Assembly (NCBI GenBank): GCA_038131365.1
Contig: JAYPPH010000003.1
Span: forward strand, 434,001-498,000
DNA length: 64,000 bases
Direction of reading: 5' to 3'
DNA from: Marisalimonas marina
Lineage (GTDB): Bacteria; Pseudomonadota; Alphaproteobacteria; Puniceispirillales; Marisalimonadaceae
Shown: piece after piece, positions 53,082-62,793 of the stretch
Layout: the number at the start of each line of letters is the position of its first letter
How positions within the stretch are numbered: position 1 is the stretch's first letter
Notes under the pieces: generated by a model
Seen by the model: the letters and a program-made list of their open reading frames with translations, nothing else
What the model was told of the DNA's origin: nothing
Databases searched by the model: none
Made by a program: the position numbers and the translations under genes

Positions 53082-54107
53082 ATGAATACCAAAATATTGC
53101 TAAATGAACGCCCACACGGTGAACCTAATTTAGGTAATTTTAAAACAGTAAAAGAAGAAATAAGAACACCTAAAGACGGTGAGGTCCTTTTAAAAACAAT
53201 TTATATGTCTTTAGATCCTTATATGCGAGGCAGAATGAACGATGCCAAAAGCTATGCAAAGCCTGTTGAAATTGGAGAAGTAATGGAAGCAGGTGCTTTA
53301 AGCCAAGTAATAGAGAGTAAATCAAAACTCTTTAAAGTTGGTGATTTTGTAGAAGGCAGGACAGGATGGCAAGATAACCCCACTGTTGATGAAACAAAAT
53401 TAAGGATAATTGATCCTGACATGGCACCTCTTTCCACTTCTATAGGTGTTTTAGGAATGCCTGGAACTACAGCATATGTTGGCATGCATAATTTTGCCAA
53501 ACCCCAAAAAGGAGAAACATTAGTTGTCTCAGCAGCTAGTGGGGCTGTAGGCTCAACTGTTGGACAAATTGGTAAAATTTATGGATGCAGAGTTGTTGGT
53601 GTAGCAGGCACAGATGACAAGTGTGAGTTCACTAAGAAAGAGCTTGGTTTCGATGATTGTGTGAATTATAAAGACCCTGATTTTAAAGAAAAACTTAAAT
53701 CTTCTTGCCCTGACGGTATTGATATTTATTGGGAGAATGTTGGCGGTATAACCTTCGATACTGTTTTACCTCTTTTAAATGATTATGCAAGAATTCCAGT
53801 TTGTGGGCTTATTAGTTTATACAATGCCACGAGTTTAAAAGGAGGAGAACAAGACAGGTTACCATTACTTTTTAGGCAAATACTCACTAAAAGAATGATG
53901 ATTAAAGGTTTTATAGTTTTTAATCATTATGACCAAAGAGAAGAGTCAATTTTGGCACTTTCAAAATGGATTAAAGAAGGCAAAATTAAATATAAAGAAG
54001 ATTTCGTTGATGGCTTAGAAAATGCTCCAAATGCTTTTATAGGATTATTAAATGGTAAAAACTTTGGTAAGTTAGTTGTAAGAGTTAATCCCGACCCTAC
54101 TTTATAA
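53082..54107 (+). CDS. NADP-dependent MDR reductase (prostaglandin reductase/CurA type)
   Basis: 341 residues, zinc-independent. LKTIYMSLDPYMRGRMND is the family signature, the Rossmann loop is VSAASGAVGSTVGQIGK and IYWENVGG the characteristic middle motif. This branch reduces the double bond of 2-enals and enones. Likely same operon as the preceding MFS gene; convergent with the FadB-type gene 17 bases away. Confidence 0.9.
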   Translation: MNTKILLNERPHGEPNLGNFKTVKEEIRTPKDGEVLLKTIYMSLDPYMRGRMNDAKSYAKPVEIGEVMEAGALSQVIESKSKLFKVGDFVEGRTGWQDNPTVDETKLRIIDPDMAPLSTSIGVLGMPGTTAYVGMHNFAKPQKGETLVVSAASGAVGSTVGQIGKIYGCRVVGVAGTDDKCEFTKKELGFDDCVNYKDPDFKEKLKSSCPDGIDIYWENVGGITFDTVLPLLNDYARIPVCGLISLYNATSLKGGEQDRLPLLFRQILTKRMMIKGFIVFNHYDQREESILALSKWIKEGKIKYKEDFVDGLENAPNAFIGLLNGKNFGKLVVRVNPDPTL

Positions 54108-54124
54108 ATATTCAAAATAAGATT

Positions 54125-56221
54125 TTAATTCAAACTATCAAAATTTTTATTTTGTTTAACTAAATCTTCTAATAATTTCGGAGGAGACCAGAACCTTGGG
54201 TCTTCTTCTGAATATTTTTGAATGTTTTTTAAAATTTTATCTAATCCAATCATATCCGCATATTTCATTGGACCACCCCTCCATTTAGGAAATCCATAGC
54301 CATTGGTAAAAACAACATCGATATCTGATGGTTTTAACGCTATTTTTTCGCTTAAAATTTTAGTTCCCTCATACACCATAGCAGCAATATATTTATCTAA
54401 TATTTCCGTATCATCAAATTTTTTAGGGGCTATTCCAACTCTTTCTCTTTCTTGTTTACAAATTATTTCTATTTCTGGATTAGGCGTTAGAAAAGGAACA
54501 TCTTCACCGTATAAATAATATCCTTTTGAGGTTTTTTGACCAAACCAACCTCTTTCGCATACTCTATCAGGGATTTCCACATATCTATCATCCTTATGTC
54601 TGAATGGCGCTTTTCTTTTTCTTGTTGCCCACCCAATATCACCGCCAGCTAGATCAATTACCTGGAAAATTCCCATAGCACACCCAAACTCTCTTATTAC
54701 TTTATCAACATGGAAGGGACTTGCTCCATCTTCAACCATGTGATAAGTCCCAACCAAGTATTTTGAGAGAATTCTATTACCTATAAAACCATCACATACA
54801 CCTGATCTTACGGGTACCTTTTTCATTTTTTTTGCTAAGTTGAATGCAGTAGCGACAGTATCTTTAGATGTTTTTTCTGCTACTACAACTTCTAAAAGTT
54901 TCATAATGTTAGCGGGAGAGAAGAAATGTAAACCAATAACCCTAGTTGGATCGTCTACAATTGAAGCTATCTCATTTACATTTAAGTAGCTTGTATTTGA
55001 TGCCAAAATACATTCTTTACTACAAATCTGATTTAATTTTACAAAAACTTCTTTTTTAACATCCATATTTTCGAACACAGCCTCGATTATTAAATCTCTA
55101 TCTCTAAGATCAGAGAAATCAGTAGTAGCAGAGAACAGATCCATAATATTTTGTTTTTGTTCAGTTGTAATTCTATTCAACTTAACACTTCTTTCGTAAG
55201 TGGAATTAATTTTTGCTTTAGCTTTTTGAATAGCCTCATCATTTTGTTCAACCATAATTACTTCAAATCCTGCATTCATGGCAGCCATGGAAATGCCAGT
55301 GCCCATAGTACCACCACCAATTATACCAATTTTTTTAAGTTCAATCGGAATGCCATCTTTTAACTCTGGTATTTTTGTATTAGCTCTTTCTGCAAAAAAA
55401 GAATGTATTAACCCCTGTCTTTGTGGACTTTCAATACACTCTTCAAATAATTTTCTTTCATTTGAAATAGCCTCTGCAAAATCTAATTTAATGCCCTCTT
55501 CCACAGATCTGATGATTGCATGAGGAGAAAACAAGTTTTTGTATTTTTTTGACGCTGTGTCTTTAAATTTTAGAATTAGTTCACTTATTTCTTTCGTGTC
55601 ACTAATTTTATTTTGTAACTGAGAAGTTGGTCTTGGTTTAAACCCATCTTTAATTAATTTCTTAGCATATTCAATACCATTATCTATAGTATTATTATTA
55701 TCAGCAATCTCATCTATAATACCTGCAGATAAAGCTTCTTTAGCTGGAACATGTTTGCCAGTAAGCATCATATCTAAAGCCATATCAACTCCACATAATC
55801 GTGGAAGTCTTTGTGTTCCTCCAGCACCAGGTAGAATTCCAAGCAAAACTTCGGGCAATCCAACTTTGGTGTTTGGAGCTGCGATTCTGTAATGCGCTGA
55901 CATTGCAACTTCTAACCCCCCACCAAGTGGAGTTCCATGTAATGATGCGACAACTATTTTATTAAGACTTTCAATTTTATCGCAAATGTTTCCTAAAATT
56001 GGAGCGTCTACTTTTTTTCCAAACTCTTTTATATCAGCCCCTGCAAGAAAAGTTCTCTCTGGAGCTGCAATAACAATTGCTTTAATTTTTTCATTTAATG
56101 CAAGTTCCTCTACAGCGTCTAATAGTCCAATTCTCACAGCGGCACTTATTGCATTAACTGGTGGATTTGAAATTTCTATAAGTGCAATTTCTTCAATAAT
56201 TTTGAGTTCTACTACTGACAT
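54125..56221 (-). CDS. Bifunctional enoyl-CoA hydratase / 3-hydroxyacyl-CoA dehydrogenase
   Basis: 698 residues. N-terminal crotonase domain (about 1-190) with HGTPLGGGLEVAMSAH and VGLPEVLLGILPGAGGTQRL, then NAD-binding GIIGGGTMGTGISMAAMNAG near residue 297 and catalytic LHFFSPANIMKLLEVV, then two 3HCDH C-terminal domains to the end. This is the FadJ / EHHADH-like layout, without thiolase. Converts enoyl-CoA to 3-ketoacyl-CoA. Two bases downstream of the nitronate monooxygenase stop, same strand. Confidence 0.92.
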   Translation of the reverse strand: MSVVELKIIEEIALIEISNPPVNAISAAVRIGLLDAVEELALNEKIKAIVIAAPERTFLAGADIKEFGKKVDAPILGNICDKIESLNKIVVASLHGTPLGGGLEVAMSAHYRIAAPNTKVGLPEVLLGILPGAGGTQRLPRLCGVDMALDMMLTGKHVPAKEALSAGIIDEIADNNNTIDNGIEYAKKLIKDGFKPRPTSQLQNKISDTKEISELILKFKDTASKKYKNLFSPHAIIRSVEEGIKLDFAEAISNERKLFEECIESPQRQGLIHSFFAERANTKIPELKDGIPIELKKIGIIGGGTMGTGISMAAMNAGFEVIMVEQNDEAIQKAKAKINSTYERSVKLNRITTEQKQNIMDLFSATTDFSDLRDRDLIIEAVFENMDVKKEVFVKLNQICSKECILASNTSYLNVNEIASIVDDPTRVIGLHFFSPANIMKLLEVVVAEKTSKDTVATAFNLAKKMKKVPVRSGVCDGFIGNRILSKYLVGTYHMVEDGASPFHVDKVIREFGCAMGIFQVIDLAGGDIGWATRKRKAPFRHKDDRYVEIPDRVCERGWFGQKTSKGYYLYGEDVPFLTPNPEIEIICKQERERVGIAPKKFDDTEILDKYIAAMVYEGTKILSEKIALKPSDIDVVFTNGYGFPKWRGGPMKYADMIGLDKILKNIQKYSEEDPRFWSPPKLLEDLVKQNKNFDSLN

Positions 56222-56223
56222 TT

Positions 56224-57195
56224 CTACCCTCTACTTATTTTATTTTTTGCTTCCATATATTCATTATGAATTTTCTTAACTAATTCTTCTGCAGGTAAAA
56301 TATTTTTTACAACCGAAATACCTTGACCTGACCCCCAAATATCCTTCCAACTTTTTGGCTTCGAAGCACCTGAGCTAAAATTCATCTTACTTGAGTCACT
56401 AACCTCGAGATTATCTGGGTCCAAACCTTGGGCCTTGATTGATCCTTTTAAATAATTACCATGAACACCAGTAAATAAATTAGTATAAACAATATCATCT
56501 GCATTTGATTCAGTAATCATTTGCTTATAAGCATTATCTGCATTTGCTTCATTTGTAGCAATAAAAGCTGATCCAATATACGCCAAATCAGCACCCATTG
56601 CCTGAGCTGCCAAAACAGCTCCACCATTTGCAATGGAGCCTGATAATAAGAGTGGTCCGTTAAACCACTCTCTTATTTCTTGTATTAAGGCAAATGGAGA
56701 CAAAGTTCCTGCATGCCCTCCAGCACCAGCAGCAACAGCAACCAAACCATCTGCTCCTTTATCTATAGCTTTTTTTGCAAAAAAATTATTAATAATATCA
56801 TGCAAAACTATCCCTTTAGCTTGATGGGCAACCTCATTAACCTCAGGCCTTGCACCGAGTGAAGTTATCCATATAGGAGCATTCCACTTAGCGCATATAT
56901 CGATATCTTTTTCTAACCTAACGTTAGACTTATGAACAATATGATTCACAGCATAAGGCGCTGCCGGATTATCTGGATTTTGTTGATTATATCTATCTAA
57001 CTCTTCATTAATTTTTTTTAACCATATATTTAACATATTTGGTTCACCTTCTTCTTCTCTTGCATTTAAACAAGGAAAAGAACCCACTATACCAGCCTTA
57101 CATTGAGCTATCACCAAATCAGGGTTAGAAATAATAAAAAGCGGAGATCCAATCACTGGAATTTTAAGCTTATCTAAAGGCGGTATTAATGACAA
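56224..57195 (-). CDS. Nitronate monooxygenase family FMN protein
   Basis: 323 residues, TIM barrel. GSPLFIISNPDLVIAQCKAG at the start, the FMN/active-site loop AGAGGHAGTLSPFALIQEI, the SGSIANGGAVLAAQAMGADLAYIGSAF phosphate-binding part. Oxidises nitronates, some members act on propionate 3-nitronate or as 2-enoyl reductases (FabK-like). Linked directly to the FadB-type gene, so an acyl-related role is possible. Confidence 0.88.
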   Translation of the reverse strand: MSLIPPLDKLKIPVIGSPLFIISNPDLVIAQCKAGIVGSFPCLNAREEEGEPNMLNIWLKKINEELDRYNQQNPDNPAAPYAVNHIVHKSNVRLEKDIDICAKWNAPIWITSLGARPEVNEVAHQAKGIVLHDIINNFFAKKAIDKGADGLVAVAAGAGGHAGTLSPFALIQEIREWFNGPLLLSGSIANGGAVLAAQAMGADLAYIGSAFIATNEANADNAYKQMITESNADDIVYTNLFTGVHGNYLKGSIKAQGLDPDNLEVSDSSKMNFSSGASKPKSWKDIWGSGQGISVVKNILPAEELVKKIHNEYMEAKNKISRG

Positions 57196-57326
57196 CTTAA
57201 TCTCCTGTTGATTAATAAAATCTTAAAAGAGAGATTTAACACTTTAATCAAAAAGTTTTCAAATAATTAGTTACAAATATTAGAAATCTTATTACTATAC
57301 TAATGTATATTTTATGAGAGGTTAGT

Positions 57327-58127
57327 ATGTTCTTAAGTAAAGAAGATTTAAAAAAATTTGACGAGGATGGTTACCTATTTTTTCCAGAAATGTTCAACGC
57401 GAATGAAGCCGCTTTGTTGAAACAAGAAGCTGAAAAAGTATATTCCGAGGATAGAAAAGAGGTTTGGAAAGAGAGTAGTGGTGTGGCAAGAACAGCTTTT
57501 GCTGCGCACAAATATAACGAAGCTTTCAGAAGATTAGGTGCTCACCCAAGGTTAATAGAACCTGTTTCTCAAGTATTAGAAGGTGATGTCTATATGCACC
57601 AATTCAAATTAAATGCTAAAGCTGCTTTCGACGGCGCAGTTTGGCAGTGGCACCAGGACTATGGAACATGGAAAAGAGATGACGGCATGCCAGAACCAAG
57701 AGCAATGAATATAGCCGTTTTTCTTGATGATGTAACTGCTGCTAATGGCCCATTACTATTTATTCCAGGAAGTCATAAAACAGGCGTTATAGATGCAGGA
57801 CATGATTTAGAAACTACTAGTTATCCATTATGGACGTTAGACAATGATAAAGTTTTGGAACTAGCAGAAAGAGGAGGATGCGTTGCGCCAACTGGCCCAG
57901 CTGGTAGCATGTTAATGTTTTCATCCCTACTCGTACATGCAAGTCCACCAAATATCTCTCCTTTTGGACGAAGCATAGTATATCTATCATTATGTCATGT
58001 TGATAATCATATTCAAAAGTTTAATAGAGATGAGTGGATTGCTCATCGTGATTTCACACCTATTTCAAAACTTAATGATAATTGTTTGGACGAACTTATT
58101 AGCCAAAGTTTAACAGCAGCAGAGTGA
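57327..58127 (+). CDS. PhyH-family dioxygenase resembling ectoine hydroxylase
   Basis: 266 residues. Iron ligands H109, D111 (WQWHQDYGTW) and H204 (LLVHASPPN); 2-oxoglutarate Arg R215. The WHQDYGTWKRDDGMPEPRAMN segment and FIPGSHKTGV recall EctD, but no ectoine synthesis genes occur here, so a related hydroxylation of a small compatible-solute-like molecule is more cautious. Third PhyH paralogue in the window. RBS GAGAGGT. Leads an operon with a phosphatase and a COG4091 protein. Confidence 0.87.
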   Translation: MFLSKEDLKKFDEDGYLFFPEMFNANEAALLKQEAEKVYSEDRKEVWKESSGVARTAFAAHKYNEAFRRLGAHPRLIEPVSQVLEGDVYMHQFKLNAKAAFDGAVWQWHQDYGTWKRDDGMPEPRAMNIAVFLDDVTAANGPLLFIPGSHKTGVIDAGHDLETTSYPLWTLDNDKVLELAERGGCVAPTGPAGSMLMFSSLLVHASPPNISPFGRSIVYLSLCHVDNHIQKFNRDEWIAHRDFTPISKLNDNCLDELISQSLTAAE

Positions 58128-58158
58128 TAATTAGTTCTTTTAAACGGATAATTTTAAA

Positions 58159-58905
58159 TTGTTTTTGATAAAATCAGTTTCAAATTTTAGAGATGCAGCT
58201 ATTGGCTCTAAAATGAAAAGAAATGTTCTATTTAGGTGCGCAAAATTAAGTACACTTAATGCTGATGATGTCATTAGATTAGAAGATTTAAACCCACATG
58301 CTATTGTAGATTTCAGGGACCCTAAAGAAATAAGAAAAGCTCCTGACAATCTCTCATCAAAATTAGATAGAGTATATTTAAATCTTCCAATATCGGCTAG
58401 CACATTAAGTAGAATGGTTGATCAAAAGCATATAGAAGGAGATACAGCTAAAACTTACGAAAAGGTAATGGAAGAAAGTTATAAGCTATATATTAATAAT
58501 CACAAAGAAGTGTGGAAAGAATTTATAAAAATATTACTAAAATCTAATGGCAAACCTATCATTTATCATTGTTCTGCTGGTAAAGATAGGACTGGAATAG
58601 CAAGTTACATCATTCAAAGATTACTTGATAACTCAATGGAAGAAATTTATAAAAACTATCTTTTATCTAATCAATTATTAACAACCAAAGCAGCAACAGC
58701 TGAACAAACAACATCTTCAAATCAAAATGATTCTTTAGTTACAAATGTGATGTTAGATACATTGGCAAAAGTAAAAAAATCTTACCTAGTATCAGCTATT
58801 AATGAAATTAATAATAGATATTCATCTCTAGAGAATTACATTTGTAGAGAACTAAAATTTACACTCAAAGATTTAGAAAATATTAAAAATTTATACTCAA
58901 TTTAA
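58159..58905 (+). CDS. Tyrosine-protein-phosphatase-like protein
   Basis: 248 residues from a TTG at 58159. P-loop HCSAGKDRTG with C138 and R144, and the general-acid region DFRDPKEIRKAP upstream, match the Y_phosphatase3 group of bacterial low-specificity Tyr/Ser phosphatases. Thirty-one bases after the dioxygenase stop and ten before the next gene. Bacterial members often dephosphorylate proteins or phosphoinositides; here the neighbours suggest a metabolite target. Confidence 0.85.
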   Translation: MFLIKSVSNFRDAAIGSKMKRNVLFRCAKLSTLNADDVIRLEDLNPHAIVDFRDPKEIRKAPDNLSSKLDRVYLNLPISASTLSRMVDQKHIEGDTAKTYEKVMEESYKLYINNHKEVWKEFIKILLKSNGKPIIYHCSAGKDRTGIASYIIQRLLDNSMEEIYKNYLLSNQLLTTKAATAEQTTSSNQNDSLVTNVMLDTLAKVKKSYLVSAINEINNRYSSLENYICRELKFTLKDLENIKNLYSI

Positions 58906-58915
58906 AGGTCAAACA

Positions 58916-60232
58916 ATGTATATTCAAAATTTATTGTCTGAGAGATTATCTAAAAACAACCCAGTGAAAGTTGCATTAATTGGAGCCGGAAAATTTGGGT
59001 CAATGTTTTTAAGTCAAGTGCCTACAACACCTGGCATTAATGTTATTGCAATAGCAGATTTGTTTCCAGAAAAGGCAAGGAAATCTTGCAAGGCAGTTGG
59101 TTGGAATGATGAACTAATCTCATCTACAAAATTTTTTGAATCTGGCAGAGATGTTATTGAGTTATCTGAAATAGAAGTTGTGATTGAAGCAACCGGCCTT
59201 CCCTCAGCAGGTATCGAGCATGCAAGACACTCTTTCAAGCATGGGAAACATATAATAATGGTAAATGTGGAAGCCGATGTATTAGCTGGCGGGTTACTTA
59301 CTCAAGAGGCTAAATCAGCTGGCGTTGTTTATTCTATGGCTTACGGTGACCAACCGGCTCTCACTGCAGAAATTATTGATTGGGCAAGATCCACTGGCTT
59401 CTATGTTTCAAGTGCCGGTAAAGGCACAAAATATTTACCTGAATATCATAAATCTACACCAGATACTGTTTGGAACTATTACGGTATTTCTAATGAAGAA
59501 GCGCAAAAAGCTGGTATGAACTCCAAAATGTTTAATTCTTTTTTGGACGGTACCAAATCTAGCTTAGAAATGGCTGCTATAGCAAATGCATGTGAACTGA
59601 GTGTTCCAGAAAATGGATTGCTCTTTCCTCCATGTGGAATGGATGATCTCGCCTCTATTTTAAAACCTAAACAGTCTGGTGGTATATTAACAAACAATGG
59701 ACAAGTAGAAGTTGTATCTTCTCTTGAAAGAGACGGCAGACCTGTATTCAAAGACCTTAGATGGGGTGTTTATGCAGTTCTTCAAGCTCCGAATGATTAC
59801 GCAGCCTCCTGTTTTAAACAATATGGTATGAACACAGATGAAAGTGGTGAATATTCAGCTATGTACAAACCCTTCCACTTAATAGGAATGGAACTTAATA
59901 TATCTGTATTTTCTGCTGCCTTGCTTAATCAACCCACAGGACAAACAAAAACTTTTGCTGGAGATGTAGTAGCTACTGCTAAAAGAAACCTGAAAAAAGG
60001 TGAAGTACTTGATGGTGAAGGAGGCTCAACGGTATGGGGTAAATTAATACCATCTAAAACCTCCCTATCTATTGGAGCACTTCCAATTGGTTTGGCTCAT
60101 AATATTAAATTAAATAAAAATATTAATGAGGATCAAATAATTAATTGGGATGATGTTGATTTTAATATCAAAGACGAAACTATTAATTACAGAAAACAGA
60201 TGGAAAAAGAATTTAAATCTTTATTGGTTTGA
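58916..60232 (+). CDS. COG4091-type dehydrogenase with SAF domain
   Basis: 438 residues. Rossmann loop LIGAGKFGSMFL, followed by a homoserine-dehydrogenase-like domain; the C-terminal part (ATAKRNLKKGEVLDGEGG) is a SAF domain as in sialic-acid synthase, antifreeze and UxaA proteins. Relatives occur in sugar and polyol catabolic operons, but the reaction is not settled. Overlaps the convergent metallohydrolase by 20 bases. Confidence 0.82.
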   Translation: MYIQNLLSERLSKNNPVKVALIGAGKFGSMFLSQVPTTPGINVIAIADLFPEKARKSCKAVGWNDELISSTKFFESGRDVIELSEIEVVIEATGLPSAGIEHARHSFKHGKHIIMVNVEADVLAGGLLTQEAKSAGVVYSMAYGDQPALTAEIIDWARSTGFYVSSAGKGTKYLPEYHKSTPDTVWNYYGISNEEAQKAGMNSKMFNSFLDGTKSSLEMAAIANACELSVPENGLLFPPCGMDDLASILKPKQSGGILTNNGQVEVVSSLERDGRPVFKDLRWGVYAVLQAPNDYAASCFKQYGMNTDESGEYSAMYKPFHLIGMELNISVFSAALLNQPTGQTKTFAGDVVATAKRNLKKGEVLDGEGGSTVWGKLIPSKTSLSIGALPIGLAHNIKLNKNINEDQIINWDDVDFNIKDETINYRKQMEKEFKSLLV

Positions 60233-61028
60233 TAGGCCCTGTATCTAAACGCCAAATAAAACCAGAAGATCCCTCTTTAGGAAAATAATCTTTTACAAGA
60301 GGATCGTGTCCCGGTATGACTAAATTAATATCTGAAGCTAAATTCTTAATTATTTTGAAACCGTTCAACATGTCTTCTAAATCTACAACAATTGGAAAAG
60401 GTTTTCCGTTTAAGAAGTTTTCATAAAAATGAGTAGCGTCTGAAGCAAGACACATGTAGCCATTATTTGTTTTAACCCTAACTGATTGCAAACCTCTTGA
60501 ATGACCACCAATTAAATGGGTTGTAATACCAGGCTTAATTGCACCTAAACCATTATAAAAAATAACTCTACCTGAATATAGATTTTTAACCATTTGGCAT
60601 ATGTGCTCACCAGTAAAGGGCATTTTTATAGTTTCATGACACATACATGGTCCAGTGGCATAAGCCATTTCTGTTTCTTGCAGATGGAACTTAGCATTTG
60701 GGAATTCCATTAAACCACCTGCATGATCATAATGAAGATGTGTAACAATAACATCTGTAATCTCTTTAGCATCTACATTAATTGCTTTAAGAGCTTCTGC
60801 AGGTGATCTTTGAATAGGTCTATTTCTTCTTTTTGCTTCATCATAATCATAACCAGTATCAACTATGACAGCCTCATCTTCTGACTTTAATAACCAAACA
60901 AAATAATCAATAGTATGAGCTTGGCTAGAGTGATCATCAAAAATAAAGCTCTCGCCCCTAGTCCTATCTGACCTTTCTGCATATTTAAGAGCGTAAACTT
61001 CCCAAACTTTGTCTAGAACTGTATCCAT
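60213..61028 (-). CDS. Metallo-beta-lactamase fold hydrolase, lactonase-like
   Basis: 271 residues. Zinc motif THLHYDHAGG (HxHxDH), further His in GGHSRGLQS and Asp in SDATHFYEN, C-terminal IPGHDPLV. The arrangement is that of N-acyl homoserine lactonases, but the same motif is used for many lactones and esters. No LuxI/LuxR gene is near, so sugar-lactone hydrolysis would fit the tetronate genes upstream. Gap of 17 bases from the AKR gene. Confidence 0.85.
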   Translation of the reverse strand: MDTVLDKVWEVYALKYAERSDRTRGESFIFDDHSSQAHTIDYFVWLLKSEDEAVIVDTGYDYDEAKRRNRPIQRSPAEALKAINVDAKEITDVIVTHLHYDHAGGLMEFPNAKFHLQETEMAYATGPCMCHETIKMPFTGEHICQMVKNLYSGRVIFYNGLGAIKPGITTHLIGGHSRGLQSVRVKTNNGYMCLASDATHFYENFLNGKPFPIVVDLEDMLNGFKIIKNLASDINLVIPGHDPLVKDYFPKEGSSGFIWRLDTGPIKPIKI

Positions 61029-61045
61029 ATGAGTACCCTTTTAAA

Positions 61046-62005
61046 TTAAGCTTCTTCTAGTCTGTCTGTAGCAGGAGGTGGAGTTGGACTAATATTTGAA
61101 ATTAGTTTGTAAGTCTCATCATCTAGAGATATCTTTTCTGATTCTAATGATGGTATTAGTTGTTTCAAATTTCTGGCACTTATAATTGGCGCAGTGATTG
61201 CTTCATGATAATTAACCCAAGCAACTGCCAACGAAATGGGATTATAATTTAATTCCTTAGCTAAATCTTGTAATGAAATGGCGGCGTCATACATCCAATT
61301 TTGACCATACCTTATTTTGTACTTTGCATTGTCATGTAATCTGCCAGAACTATTCTTAGTTGTAGAATTGTCAACTGAGTATTTACCTGTCAGCAACCCA
61401 CCACCTAAAGGACTATAGCTGATAACACCAATATTTTCAGATTTTGCCATAGGTAATATTTCAACCTCAGCCTGCCTTTTAACTAAGTTATACATTGGCT
61501 GAAGAATATCCACAGAAGGGTAACCATTATTTTTAGCTATCATCTCAGCTTTCATTACTTGCCAAGAAGAAAAATTAGACACGCCAAGTTGATAAAACTT
61601 TTTCTCTTCTTTTAATTCCTGAAGTGTCTCAAATGTCTCTTCTAAGGGTATATTATCATCCCAGTGATGTAAGAAAAAAATATCTACATAATCTTGCTTC
61701 AGCCTTTTTAAACTTTCTTCTAACTGTGATCTTATATTTTTACCACTAGAACCTCCAACAGACCCAGCTTTTGTAATTAAAATTATTTTTTCTCTTTCAT
61801 TTTTTATTAAATCTCCAAGGATTATTTCTGATTTACCTCCTGTATACACATAGGCGGTATCAAAAAAATTTATTCCATTCTCCCTGCATGCTTCATACAT
61901 TTCCTGACTGTCTCTTTCACTAGCACCATCTCCAAATTGCATTGTACCAAAACAAAGTGATGAATTTTTTATATTGTTAGGACCATACTCTCTTATGACT
62001 TTCAT
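61046..62005 (-). CDS. Aldo/keto reductase
   Basis: 319 residues. The Asp-Tyr pair is in NFFDTAYVYTGG, lysine in LITKAGS and His in FFLHHWDDN, so the D-Y-K-H tetrad is complete. Cofactor site LGVSNFSSWQ and SYSPLGGGLLTGKYS fit the AKR family. ATG 62005 chosen for AAAGG seven bases upstream; an ATG at 62044 overlaps the previous gene. Possibly the oxidoreductase of a four-carbon sugar acid route. Confidence 0.88.
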   Translation of the reverse strand: MKVIREYGPNNIKNSSLCFGTMQFGDGASERDSQEMYEACRENGINFFDTAYVYTGGKSEIILGDLIKNEREKIILITKAGSVGGSSGKNIRSQLEESLKRLKQDYVDIFFLHHWDDNIPLEETFETLQELKEEKKFYQLGVSNFSSWQVMKAEMIAKNNGYPSVDILQPMYNLVKRQAEVEILPMAKSENIGVISYSPLGGGLLTGKYSVDNSTTKNSSGRLHDNAKYKIRYGQNWMYDAAISLQDLAKELNYNPISLAVAWVNYHEAITAPIISARNLKQLIPSLESEKISLDDETYKLISNISPTPPPATDRLEEA

Positions 62006-62016
62006 AAATTTACCTT

Positions 62017-62790
62017 TCAATTGCTCTTGATTATTTTCATCCAACCTAGGCCAGCGTCAGTTGTTGTTCTTGGTTTATATTCAGCACCAATAATATCGTT
62101 ATAACCCATTTTAATTATCTCTGGTATGACAAAACTAAAATCTAATTCTCCCCTGTCAGGTTCTCCTCTATCCTGAACAGAAGCTATTTGAACATGACCT
62201 ACAGACCCCAAGTGGTCTTTAAATCTCTGTAAAACATTTCCTTGATTTATTTGTACATGATAAAAATCAAACATTATTTTTAATGTGTCTGAACCAACCA
62301 AATCACAAATTTCTTTAGCTTGTTCAACTTTTGTTAAAAAATAACCAGGGTTATCTTTAAGATTTAACGGTTCAATTACTAAACCTATCTCACTTCCTTG
62401 AACAAGTTCTCTAGCAAAGTTAAGATTATCAACAAATGTAATTAGTGACTTATTTGATAAATCGGTAACACCAGCCATAGCATGAATATTTTTTGCATTA
62501 ATTACCTTCGCATATTCAAAGGCTTGAACAATAGCTTCCCTTGCTTCAGATACTCTAGAAGGTACAGCTAACAAACCATTATCCCCTTTTTCAATATTTC
62601 CTTTTATAGTGTTTATACCCATTACTGGTAATTTTACTTCATCAAGCGCTTTTTTAATTTCGTTTGCTTCATATTGATATGGAAACTGAAATTCTACTGC
62701 ATCAAACCCACTTTCTTTTGCTTTATAAATAGCATCAATCTGAGATAACTCATTCCAGAGCAAACCTAAATTAGCAGAAAATTTATACAT
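62017..62790 (-). CDS. Hydroxypyruvate isomerase-like TIM-barrel protein, OtnI-like
   Basis: 257 residues. SANLGLLWNELSQID and FDAVEFQFPYQYEANEI are the start of the Hyi/OtnI family, followed by GLVIEPLNLKDNPGYF (metal Glu) and IMFDFYHVQINQGN (metal Asp/His), IGAEYKPRTTTDAGL (Glu). OtnI isomerises 2-oxo-tetronate to 3-oxo-tetronate. The next-upstream gene codes for an OtnC-like protein three bases away, which favours OtnI over hydroxypyruvate isomerase. Confidence 0.85.
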   Translation of the reverse strand: MYKFSANLGLLWNELSQIDAIYKAKESGFDAVEFQFPYQYEANEIKKALDEVKLPVMGINTIKGNIEKGDNGLLAVPSRVSEAREAIVQAFEYAKVINAKNIHAMAGVTDLSNKSLITFVDNLNFARELVQGSEIGLVIEPLNLKDNPGYFLTKVEQAKEICDLVGSDTLKIMFDFYHVQINQGNVLQRFKDHLGSVGHVQIASVQDRGEPDRGELDFSFVIPEIIKMGYNDIIGAEYKPRTTTDAGLGWMKIIKSN

Positions 62791-62793
62791 TTT

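Noticed and set aside
57327..58127. Calling the dioxygenase EctD
   Set aside because: The active-site stretch is similar, but no ectoine biosynthesis genes occur nearby and the residues outside it were not enough to assign the substrate.
60213..61028. Quorum-quenching AHL lactonase
   Set aside because: The HxHxDH motif is shared by many lactonases; there is no quorum-sensing gene nearby and the context is sugar-acid catabolism.
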